From Janthinobacterium sp. 64 (GTDB lineage Bacteria; Pseudomonadota; Gammaproteobacteria; Burkholderiales; Burkholderiaceae_D): DNA of 64,000 nucleotides. Location of the stretch: assembly GCF_002813325.1 (NCBI RefSeq), contig NZ_PHUG01000001.1:62001-126000 (forward strand), given 5' to 3'. The stretch's first letter is position 1, and each line of letters begins with the position of its first letter. The notes beneath the pieces were generated by a model. That model was given only the letters and a program-made list of their open reading frames with translations. It was not told where the DNA came from and ran no database searches. Below are positions 26,483 to 33,884 of the stretch, piece by piece. The translations under genes and the position numbers were made by a program.

Positions 26483-26758
26483 ATGTTTTTGGATCACCCC
26501 ATCATTACCGCGACGAACAGTTTTACCGAGCCCGACCGCATCGAGCGGCTGACGCGCGTGTATGGTTATGCGGCGGCGCTGGCCGACGTGGCCGCCAACT
26601 TCGGATTCATTGAAAAAGTGGCGCAGATCCACGACCACAAGGGCACCCTCATCGTGTTCTGGCATGAGGCGCCCAGTGACGTGGAAAAACAGTATTTCGT
26701 GCAGGCGTGGGCCAGCAAGGTCGGCGACGGCAGCACGAATGTCGAACACGAAATCTGA
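26483..26758 (+). CDS. Conserved small protein of unknown function
   Basis: A 91-aa soluble, acidic protein. No known domain is recognised. It has a compact alpha/beta pattern with 'GFIEKVAQIHDHKGTLIVFWHEAP' in the middle. GGAGA lies 5 nt before the ATG at 26483; in-frame starts upstream at 26423 and 26471 are less well supported. It ends 37 bp before the GGDEF gene and may be co-transcribed with it. Confidence 0.65.
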   Translation: MFLDHPIITATNSFTEPDRIERLTRVYGYAAALADVAANFGFIEKVAQIHDHKGTLIVFWHEAPSDVEKQYFVQAWASKVGDGSTNVEHEI

Positions 26759-26795
26759 CCTGGCGCGCCGCGCCTGCGCGGCGACGGCGTAGCCC

Positions 26796-27947
26796 ATGGA
26801 TATCAAGACCCTGGTACTGGCCCTGGCGCTCGGCAACCTGAGCCTGTGCGCGGCCCTGTTCTTCTTCGAGTATGAGCGCAAGAAGTCGCTCAGCCTGTCT
26901 ACCTGGGCGGTGGCCAAGCAGTGCCAGGCCGTGGCCTGGTGTTTGCTGTATTTCCGCGGCGTGCTGCCCGATTTTCTCTCCATCTTGCTGGGCAACAGCT
27001 TGCTGTTTGCCGGCATGGCGCTGGACGCGGGCGCGCTGTGGCAGGCGGCCGGGCGCAGTGGTTGGCGCCGCAGCATGCTGCCGGCGCTGGGTTTGTCGGT
27101 GGCGCTGTTTGCCGCCTGCTATCTGTTTGACGTGGCGCCGCTGCTGCGCAGTGCCGGCGGTTCGCTGATCGTGGCCGGATTCTTCCTCGCCGGCGTGGCC
27201 GCGCTATGCCTCAAATGGCGCGAGGCGAGCATGCTGCGCCGCTTCCTCGTCGTCAGCATGGGCCTCCTGTCGCTGCTGATCGCCGCGCGCGGCGTGCTCG
27301 CTGCCGTCGTGCCCGATGTTGACGCGGAGCTGCTGCAGCTGGCCGGTTTTGGCGCCCTGTACCTGATGATGCTGACGAACGCCTTCGGCTATTTGCTGCT
27401 GTCGCGTGAAAAGCTGGGCGGTGAACTGGCGCGTCTGGAGGTGCTCGATGCGGCCACGGGCGTGCCGAACCGGCGCGGCTTTTACCAGGCGCTGGCGCCG
27501 TGGATGGCGCTGGCGCGCCGGCCCGGCTTGCCGACGGCGCTGGTGGTGCTCAATATCGACCACTTCAAAAGAGTCAACGACAGCTATGGCCATCCGGTCG
27601 GCGATGCGGTGCTGAAAACCATCGTCGACACGTGTCGCCAGCAACTGCGCGACAGCGACCTGATGGGCCGCCTGGGCGGCGCCGAGTTTGCCATCCAGCT
27701 GCCGCGCACGACCCTGGACGATGCGCTGATGGTGGCCGAGCGCATCCGCGCCGCCGTCGAAGCGCTGCCCGTCAAGACGGAGCGCGCCGTGCTGCAGCTG
27801 ACGGCCAGCCTGGGCGTGACCACCATCCGCGCCGAAGACAGCACCGTCAGCCTGTTTAAACGGGCGGACGAAGCGCTGCAATCGGCCAAGCAGGCGGGCC
27901 GCAACAGGGTAGTCGAGGCGCCGGGCGCCAGCACCATGGATATTTGA
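26796..27947 (+). CDS. Membrane GGDEF protein with GGAEF active site
   Basis: A 383-aa protein. About seven transmembrane helices fill residues 1-200, followed by a GGDEF domain (about 215-375) with 'DAATGVPNRRGF', 'LNIDHFKRVNDSYGHPVGDAVL' and 'ASLGVTTI'. The signature loop is GGAEF: the third position, normally Asp or Glu, is Ala. That residue helps bind metal/GTP, so the enzyme may be inactive and act as a GTP- or c-di-GMP-sensing receptor. The gene follows a 91-aa unknown gene. Confidence 0.88.
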   Translation: MDIKTLVLALALGNLSLCAALFFFEYERKKSLSLSTWAVAKQCQAVAWCLLYFRGVLPDFLSILLGNSLLFAGMALDAGALWQAAGRSGWRRSMLPALGLSVALFAACYLFDVAPLLRSAGGSLIVAGFFLAGVAALCLKWREASMLRRFLVVSMGLLSLLIAARGVLAAVVPDVDAELLQLAGFGALYLMMLTNAFGYLLLSREKLGGELARLEVLDAATGVPNRRGFYQALAPWMALARRPGLPTALVVLNIDHFKRVNDSYGHPVGDAVLKTIVDTCRQQLRDSDLMGRLGGAEFAIQLPRTTLDDALMVAERIRAAVEALPVKTERAVLQLTASLGVTTIRAEDSTVSLFKRADEALQSAKQAGRNRVVEAPGASTMDI

Positions 27948-27953
27948 ACCGGC

Positions 27954-28292
27954 TTACTTTTTGCGCGAGCCCAGCCAGCTCGGTTCCTTGCCGCATTCCT
28001 TGGGCAGGAACAGGGCATCGAGGCCGGGATCGCAGCGCCGGTCGGGCGCCTTCATCGGCTCGACGGTGAGCCATTCGCTCTTGGGCAGGATCTTTTCTTC
28101 GCGCGGCGACACCGGTGGCGCGGGCGGCAGGCTGTCTTGCCACTTTGACTCCACGGCAGGCGCAGGCGGGGTGGCCCAGTTCGCGTCCACCTGCGCTTCG
28201 CGCGCTGGCGGCGTGTCCGCATGTGCGGCGGCGCACAGCAGGCTGCCGGCGAAGAGGAAGGTGCGCATGGCCGTGTTGTTTATTGAAATCAT
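27954..28292 (-). CDS. Secreted proline-rich small protein of unknown function
   Basis: A 112-aa protein. A signal peptide ends at 'SLLCAAAHA'. The mature part is Pro-rich ('PPAPAVESKWQDSLPPAPPVSPREEK') with a C-terminal segment holding two cysteines ('RRCDPG', 'KECGKEP') that could form a disulfide. AGGGA lies about 7 nt before the ATG at 28292; an internal ATG at 28268 would also leave a signal peptide. No family recognised. Confidence 0.6.
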   Translation of the reverse strand: MISINNTAMRTFLFAGSLLCAAAHADTPPAREAQVDANWATPPAPAVESKWQDSLPPAPPVSPREEKILPKSEWLTVEPMKAPDRRCDPGLDALFLPKECGKEPSWLGSRKK

Positions 28293-28540
28293 GGTCTGTC
28301 CCTGGTCGGTGCCGGTAAGGCTTGCCCTGCAGTATGACGGCGGCGGCAAGCAAGAAGACAAGAAAATTGCAACGGCATGTTACCAGACAGGCCATGCTGG
28401 CCGCCGGCACGCCGAACATGTGCATACTCTAACTTTCATTTAAGCTAGGCAAGTTATGCTGTGGGGTGCACGCCAGGCTTCCTGGTTGTCCTTTGCTGTC
28501 CGCACCGCAGTTCCCCTTTTTTACTCTTGCCAGGCCCATA

Positions 28541-29623
28541 ATGAAAATGCTCAAATCCCTGCCTGTATGGCCGCTTGCCGCCCCGATTGCCGGTTGGCTG
28601 TTCCTGTTCGGTTCCACCTTCAATGTCGGCGGCGCCTACCAGATACTGCTGGTGGCTGGCCTGATCGGCAGCGTGCTGGCCGCCGTGTACCACGCGGAAG
28701 TGGTGGCGCACCGCATCGGCGAACCGTATGGCACCCTGGTGCTGGCGCTGGCCGTGACCCTGATCGAGGTGGCGCTGATCGTCTCGCTGATGCTGGCCGG
28801 CGGACCGGAAACGACGGGCCTGGCGCGCGACACCGTGTTTGCCGCCATCATGATCATTTTGAACGGCATCGTCGGCATCTGTCTGCTGCTGGGCGCCGGG
28901 CGCCACCGCGAGCAGACCTTCGGCCTGCTGGGTGTGAGCGCTTCGCTGGCCACCCTGGCGGCGATTGCCGTTCTGACCCTGGTGCTGCCGAACTACACCT
29001 CCAGCGCCGCCGGCCCGTACTACAACTCCAGCCAGCTCATTTTCATCGCCGTCATCTCGCTGGTCTTGTACGGCACGTTCGTGCTGGTGCAGACGGTGCG
29101 CCACCGCGATTACTTCCTGCCCAAGGAAGCCGTCGGCGACGAAGAGGTACATGCTGCGCCGCCCACGCCCACCGTCGCCTGGGTCAGCGCCGGCGCGCTG
29201 CTCGTGTGCCTGGGCGCCGTGGTGCTGCTGGCCAAGTCGCTGGCGCCCGCGCTGGAGACGGCGATTGCCGCCATGGGCGCGCCAAAGACACTGGTCGGCA
29301 TCGTCATCGCCGCCATCGTGCTGCTGCCCGAAGGCTTGGCCGCCGTGCGCGCCGCGCGCGCCAACCGCTTGCAAACGAGCCTGAACCTGGCGCTCGGTTC
29401 CGCGCTGGCCAGCATCGGCCTGACGATACCCGCCGTGGTGGTGGTGTCGCTGGCCACGGGCCTGACGATCACCCTGGGACTCGACATCAAGTCGACGGTG
29501 CTGTTGCTGCTGTCGCTGATGGTGGCCACCCTGTCGCTGGGCACGGGCCGCACTACAGTCATGCAGGGCACGGTGCACCTGGTGATTTTCGCTGTCTATC
29601 TGTTCACCACCATCGTGCCGTAA
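28541..29623 (+). CDS. chaA: Calcium/proton antiporter (ChaA-like, CaCA family)
   Basis: A 360-aa inner-membrane antiporter with about 10-11 transmembrane helices in two homologous halves. The alpha-repeats are 'GEPYGTLVLALAVTLIEVALI' and 'NLALGSALASIGLTIPAVV', each with the acidic or polar residue that carries the cation. 'LPEGLAAVRAARANRLQ' is typical of ChaA. Expected to export Ca2+ (or Na+/K+) for H+ and protect against salt and alkaline stress. Start at 28541 preferred to an upstream reading. Confidence 0.88.
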   Translation: MKMLKSLPVWPLAAPIAGWLFLFGSTFNVGGAYQILLVAGLIGSVLAAVYHAEVVAHRIGEPYGTLVLALAVTLIEVALIVSLMLAGGPETTGLARDTVFAAIMIILNGIVGICLLLGAGRHREQTFGLLGVSASLATLAAIAVLTLVLPNYTSSAAGPYYNSSQLIFIAVISLVLYGTFVLVQTVRHRDYFLPKEAVGDEEVHAAPPTPTVAWVSAGALLVCLGAVVLLAKSLAPALETAIAAMGAPKTLVGIVIAAIVLLPEGLAAVRAARANRLQTSLNLALGSALASIGLTIPAVVVVSLATGLTITLGLDIKSTVLLLLSLMVATLSLGTGRTTVMQGTVHLVIFAVYLFTTIVP

Positions 29624-29644
29624 ACGTCGCCGCTGCGCGACTTC

Positions 29645-29673
29645 TTGTCACAATCCTGTCACGCCGCTGTCAT
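29645..29673 (+). promoter_or_regulatory. Pho box (three 11-bp-spaced repeats) upstream of ppx
   Basis: TTGTCAC (29645), CTGTCAC (29656) and CTGTCAT (29667) are spaced exactly 11 bp apart, as in PhoB sites (CTGTCAT repeats with 4-bp gaps). A possible -10 (TAGTGT, 29684-29689) lies 10 bp further on, the usual PhoB-promoter geometry. Confidence 0.8.
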
Positions 29674-29787
29674 ACGATGGGGGTAGTGTGGTAGGATTTT
29701 TAAATCGTTTAAATGATTTATATAGTTTAGCAACTCAGTTTGCCAACTTTTTCAGTTGGCATTGCAATGACAAGACAAGAGGCCAGT

Positions 29788-31245
29788 ATGTATGCAGCGG
29801 TGGACCTGGGGTCCAACAGTTTTCGTTTACACGTCGGCAAGCATGATGGCGACACGATCCGCGTGGTCAAGAGCGTGCGCGACCCGATACGCCTGGCCGC
29901 CGGCCTGGATGCCAATGGCGACCTGACCGAGGCGGCCATGCAGGGCGCGCTGGCTTGTTTGCAGCGCTTTCGCGCCATCCTCGCCGGCTTCGAACTCGAG
30001 GCCGTGCGCGTGGTGGCCACGTCGGCCATGCGCGTGGCGCGCAACGGCGCCGTCTTCCTGCCGCTGGCCGAGCAAGCCATCGGCCATCCGATCGAGATCA
30101 TCTCGGGCGAGGAAGAGGGGCGTTTGATCTACATGGGCGTGGCCAACGCGCTGGCCATACCCGGCGAACGCCGGCTGGTGATGGACATCGGCGGCGGCTC
30201 GACGGAATTGATACTGGGGCGCGGCAACGATATCGAGCGGGTCGAGTCGTTCAGCCTGGGCACGGTCAAGCAAAGCCTGTCGTTCTTCATCGGCGGGCGC
30301 ATCGACGCGCCGTCGTTCGAGGCGGCCATCCTGTCGGCGCGCAGCCATTTCGAGGATGCGGCGCCGCCGTATCATCCGCAGCACTGGAAGACGGCCTACG
30401 GCTCTTCCGGCACCATCCGCACCATCGCCGACATCATCGCCCGCAACAAACTGGGCGACGGCTTGCTCACGAGCGTCAGCCTCGATGCGCTGGCGCGCCG
30501 CTTCATCGAACTCGGCCACACCAGCCGCATCGACATGCCCGGCTTGCGCCCCGACCGCGCCAGCACCATCGTCGGCGGCCTGGCCATCTTGATCGGCCTG
30601 TTCCGCGAACTGGCCATTCCTGCCATGACGCCGATCGAGGCGGGCTTGCGCATGGGCGTGATGTGGGATTTGTACCTGCGCTCGACCAAGCGCGACCGCC
30701 GCGAACAATCGGTGCAGGGCTGCATGGAGAAATTCCATATCGACCAGCAGCGCGCCGGCCGGGTGGCCGAGCAGGCGCTGGCCATGTATGCGCAGCTCAA
30801 GCCCACCTCCGACGCGCTGGTGAAATGCCTGCGCTGGAGCAGCCTGCTGCACGAAGTGGGCCTGGCCGTGTCGCAGACGGGCTACCACAAGCATGCATCC
30901 TACATCGTGGAAAACGCCGACTTGCCCGGTTTTACCACGCGCGAACAGAAGACCATGAGCCGCTTGATCCTGGCGCAGAAGGGCAACTTGCGCAAGATCG
31001 GCGAAGTGCTGTCCGACCCCGATTTCGCCAAGGCCGTGCTGGCGCTGCGCCTGTCGATTCTGCTCATGCATGCGCGCATCGAAGCCGATTTCAGCGAACT
31101 GCGCCTGCGCATGAAGAGCCGCATCGAACTCGACATCAAGCGCGGCTGGGTGGCGCACCATCCCACCGTGTCGTTCTGGATCGAGAAGGAGCAGGAATTC
31201 TGGGACGAGGTGGGCGTCGATTTCACCATCCGCGCCAGCGCATAG
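29788..31245 (+). CDS. ppx: Exopolyphosphatase (Ppx/GppA family)
   Basis: A 485-aa Ppx/GppA phosphatase that removes terminal phosphate from polyphosphate, or the 5' phosphate of pppGpp. The ASKHA fold motifs are 'AAVDLGSNSFRLHV' (phosphate-1, residues 3-16), 'MDIGGGSTELILG' (phosphate-2, about 134) and the C-terminal HD-like helical domain ('WSSLLHEVGLAVSQTGYHKHASYI'). AAGAGG lies 5 nt before the ATG at 29788, which is therefore preferred to 29767 or 29740. The upstream Pho box suggests induction by phosphate starvation. No ppk is adjacent. Confidence 0.92.
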   Translation: MYAAVDLGSNSFRLHVGKHDGDTIRVVKSVRDPIRLAAGLDANGDLTEAAMQGALACLQRFRAILAGFELEAVRVVATSAMRVARNGAVFLPLAEQAIGHPIEIISGEEEGRLIYMGVANALAIPGERRLVMDIGGGSTELILGRGNDIERVESFSLGTVKQSLSFFIGGRIDAPSFEAAILSARSHFEDAAPPYHPQHWKTAYGSSGTIRTIADIIARNKLGDGLLTSVSLDALARRFIELGHTSRIDMPGLRPDRASTIVGGLAILIGLFRELAIPAMTPIEAGLRMGVMWDLYLRSTKRDRREQSVQGCMEKFHIDQQRAGRVAEQALAMYAQLKPTSDALVKCLRWSSLLHEVGLAVSQTGYHKHASYIVENADLPGFTTREQKTMSRLILAQKGNLRKIGEVLSDPDFAKAVLALRLSILLMHARIEADFSELRLRMKSRIELDIKRGWVAHHPTVSFWIEKEQEFWDEVGVDFTIRASA

Positions 31246-31346
31246 TGGGTCATTGCGCCATGCCGTGCGCATGGCTTGATGTGCAGCAAGCAAGATTTCA
31301 AAAAAGAGTATATATTGTTTATATTATTTATTAGATTGGAAAATCC

Positions 31347-32036
31347 ATGACCAAAACCGCCCCAGTGAAAAAAGCCGACAACGCGCCCGTATCGATGTTC
31401 CCCACCAGCGCCTCGATCAATGCGGCAGCGGCCAAGGCCGCCCCGGCCGCCAAGCCGGTGGCTACTAAGCCGGCCGCCAAGCCAGCCGCCAAGCCGGTGG
31501 CCAAGGCCGCCGCCAAGCCAGTGGCCGCCAAAGCCGCCGCTGCGAAGCCAGCGGCAGTCAAGCCCGTTGCCGCCAAGCCTGCGGTAGCCAAGGCACCCGT
31601 CGCCAAACCGGCGGCCAAGGCCGTCGTGGCCAAACCAGCTGCGGCCAAGCCAGTTGCCAAAGCAGCTGCCAAGCCGGCCGCCAAGGTTGCTGCGAAACCA
31701 GCCGCCAAGGCCGTCGCCAGGCCGGTAGCGAAAGCCGCCGTCAAGCCAGCCGCCAAGCCAGCCGCCGCGAAAAAAGCGCCGCTCGCCAAGGTCGCCGCCG
31801 TCAAGGAAAAAGCCCGCAAGCCGAAACTGGTGCGCGACAGCTTCACCATGCCCGAAGCGGAATATGAAGTCCTCGGTCAGGTAAAAAAAGCCTGCCTGAA
31901 AGCCGGTTTCGAGATCAAGAAAAGCGAACTGCTGCGCATCGGCGTGGCGCTGATCAGCCAGATCGACCTGGCGACCCTGCAAAACGTGCTGGCCGGCTTG
32001 CCGCAGCTGAAAACGGGCCGTCCGAAGAAGGATTGA
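31347..32036 (+). CDS. Ala/Lys/Pro-rich histone-H1-like protein with ribbon-helix-helix-like C-terminus
   Basis: A 229-aa protein. Residues 20-155 are irregular repeats of AAKPAAKPV type, extremely basic and disordered, as in bacterial histone-H1-like or PhaF-like proteins. The C-terminal 70 residues form a strand-helix-helix ('RDSFTMPEAEYEVLGQVKKACLKAGF...KKSELLRIGVALIS') that resembles a ribbon-helix-helix DNA-binding fold. It probably coats DNA, or bridges DNA to another particle. The upstream region is very AT-rich (31290-31340). The repetitive DNA may vary in copy number. Confidence 0.75.
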   Translation: MTKTAPVKKADNAPVSMFPTSASINAAAAKAAPAAKPVATKPAAKPAAKPVAKAAAKPVAAKAAAAKPAAVKPVAAKPAVAKAPVAKPAAKAVVAKPAAAKPVAKAAAKPAAKVAAKPAAKAVARPVAKAAVKPAAKPAAAKKAPLAKVAAVKEKARKPKLVRDSFTMPEAEYEVLGQVKKACLKAGFEIKKSELLRIGVALISQIDLATLQNVLAGLPQLKTGRPKKD

Positions 32037-32104
32037 TGGCGCCAGCGGAGGGGCAGCCCCCGCTTGCCCATTCTGGTTTACCATGGGGCCTGTGATAGTT
32101 CCCC

Positions 32105-32932
32105 ATGGTTGCCATGTCAGAAGAAATCAGTATTGAACGCGCCGGCTTCGTCGAGCGCGCCATCGTCCGCCACCAGGCGGGCATCGCTACCCCCGCCATC
32201 GACCGCGTCGCCGAGGAAATCCCCGTGGCGCTGGTCTTCAACGGCATTTCCCACGTCGTCATGATGGCCACCCCGCGCGATCTGGAAGCGTTCGCGTATG
32301 GCTTCGCGCTGACGGAAGGCGTGGTCGCTTCGGCCGGCGCCATCTTCGACTGCGAAGTGGTCCTGCGCGCAGATTCGGCCGAAGTGGCGTTGAGCATCGC
32401 GCAGGAAGATTTCGTGCGCCTGAAGGACCGGCGCCGCCAGCTGACGGGCCGCACGGGCTGCGGCGTGTGCGGCATCGACAGCATCGACATGCTCGACTTG
32501 CAGCCGCAAGCGCTGCCGCCGTCCCTGATCCACGTCGACCTGCCCACCGCGCTGGCGCGTGCCTCCGCGGGCTTGCGCGAACACCAGGCGCTGATGCGGG
32601 AAACGGGCGGCGTGCATGCGGCCGCCTGGTGCTCGCCCGACGGCGACATCGTGCATGTATTCGAGGATGTCGGCCGACACAATGGTCTCGACAAGCTGAT
32701 TGGCCACCTCGCGCTGCACGATGTCGACATGCGGCGCGGCTTCGTCTTCCTGTCCAGCCGCGGCAGCTACGAGCTGGCGCGCAAGGCGGCGCGCATGCAG
32801 ATTCCCCTGCTGGCGACGATTTCCGCCCCCAGTTCGCTGGCCATTGCCATCGCCACGCAGGCGCGCATGAAACTGGTGGGTTTCTGCCGCCAGGATGCGT
32901 ACGTCGACTACACGCCCGGCATCATGCTGTAA
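32105..32932 (+). CDS. fdhD: Formate dehydrogenase accessory sulfurtransferase FdhD
   Basis: A 275-aa FdhD. It passes sulfur from the IscS persulfide to the molybdenum cofactor of formate dehydrogenase. The catalytic 'RTGCGVCGID' motif has Cys at about 119 and 122, and 'FEDVGRHNGLDKLIG' and 'SSRGSYELARKAA' are the cofactor-binding segments. The ATG at 32105 or 32114 could be used; no ribosome site decides. No formate dehydrogenase subunit gene is nearby. Confidence 0.93.
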   Translation: MVAMSEEISIERAGFVERAIVRHQAGIATPAIDRVAEEIPVALVFNGISHVVMMATPRDLEAFAYGFALTEGVVASAGAIFDCEVVLRADSAEVALSIAQEDFVRLKDRRRQLTGRTGCGVCGIDSIDMLDLQPQALPPSLIHVDLPTALARASAGLREHQALMRETGGVHAAAWCSPDGDIVHVFEDVGRHNGLDKLIGHLALHDVDMRRGFVFLSSRGSYELARKAARMQIPLLATISAPSSLAIAIATQARMKLVGFCRQDAYVDYTPGIML

Positions 32933-33048
32933 GTTCACCGCCGCAGGGCGCGCTGCGCGCTGCTTTCCGGTCTTTCATCCTGTCTTCCGGCGGTGCGAGT
33001 GTGGTAATTATGCACTCTCCCCGAAGGACATTGACTTGCGTCACGGAA

Positions 33049-33077
33049 ATGACATTCGGCTGTCATTTTCCTGACAT
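33049..33077 (+). promoter_or_regulatory. Pho box (three 11-bp-spaced repeats) upstream of olsB
   Basis: ATGACAT (33049), CTGTCAT (33060) and CTGACAT (33071) are exactly 11 bp apart; a weaker fourth repeat GCGTCAC begins at 33038. A -10-like TACGCT at 33088-33093 lies 10 bp after the last repeat. The box ends 46 bp before the ATG. Confidence 0.8.
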
Positions 33078-33122
33078 ATTAGGCAAGTACGCTGGAGTCG
33101 TCTTGATCACAGGGATGAAACC

Positions 33123-33884
33123 ATGCAGAACATAATCGCATCAAACGAAGCCAAGGCCCGTCCGGTCCAACTGGTGCTGAGCCAGGCCACGACCGCGGCG
33201 GAAGTGCGCGAAGTGCAGCGTTTGCGCTACAAGGTGTTTATCGAGACCATGGGATTGACGTCGCTGGCCAATGCCGATGGCCTCGACAGCGATGAATTCG
33301 ACGCGCATTGCGATCACCTGATCGTGCGCGACGCCGATACCCTGAAAGTGGTGGGCACCTACCGCGTGCTGAGCGCGGCCAAGGCGGCCAAGATCGGCCG
33401 GCTGTATGCGGAAAACGAGTTCGACCTGAGCCGCCTGAAGAACCTGCGCGGCCGCATGGTCGAAGCGGGCCGCGCCTGCATCCACCCGAAATACCGCGGT
33501 GGCAGCGTGATCATGCTGCTGTGGTCTGGCCTGGCCGAGTACATGCGCCGCGAGCGCTGCGACTACCTGGTCGGCTGCGCCAGCATCAGCCTGGCCGATG
33601 GCGGGCATAACGCCGTTGCCGTGTACCAGGCGCTGGCGGAAAAGCACATGGCCCCAAGCGAATACCGCGTCACGCCGCACCTGCCTTTCCCCATTCACCA
33701 GGTGGAAGCGGCGCACAAGCCGCAGGTGCCGCCGCTGATCAAGGGCTATCTGCGTTCGGGCGCCTGGATTTGCGGCGAACCGGCGTGGGACCCTGATTTC
33801 GAAAGCGCCGACATGTTTATGATGATGCCGCTGGCGAATCTGGACGAGCGCTATGCGCGCCATTATGGCGTGGTGCCTGGCTAA
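33123..33884 (+). CDS. olsB: L-ornithine N-alpha-acyltransferase OlsB
   Basis: A 253-aa GNAT-fold acyl-ACP-dependent acyltransferase (Acetyltransf_5 type). It adds a 3-hydroxyacyl chain to ornithine, the first step of ornithine lipid synthesis. Key segments are 'EVQRLRYKVFIETMG', 'CDHLIVRDADTLKVVGTYRVL', 'GRMVEAGRACIHPKYRGG' and 'CDYLVGCASISL'. Length matches OlsB (about 250-290 aa). The partner acyltransferase OlsA is not adjacent. The upstream Pho box fits the known role of ornithine lipids as phosphorus-free replacements under phosphate limitation. Its last 68 bp overlap the 3' end of the CHAT gene on the other strand. Confidence 0.88.
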   Translation: MQNIIASNEAKARPVQLVLSQATTAAEVREVQRLRYKVFIETMGLTSLANADGLDSDEFDAHCDHLIVRDADTLKVVGTYRVLSAAKAAKIGRLYAENEFDLSRLKNLRGRMVEAGRACIHPKYRGGSVIMLLWSGLAEYMRRERCDYLVGCASISLADGGHNAVAVYQALAEKHMAPSEYRVTPHLPFPIHQVEAAHKPQVPPLIKGYLRSGAWICGEPAWDPDFESADMFMMMPLANLDERYARHYGVVPG

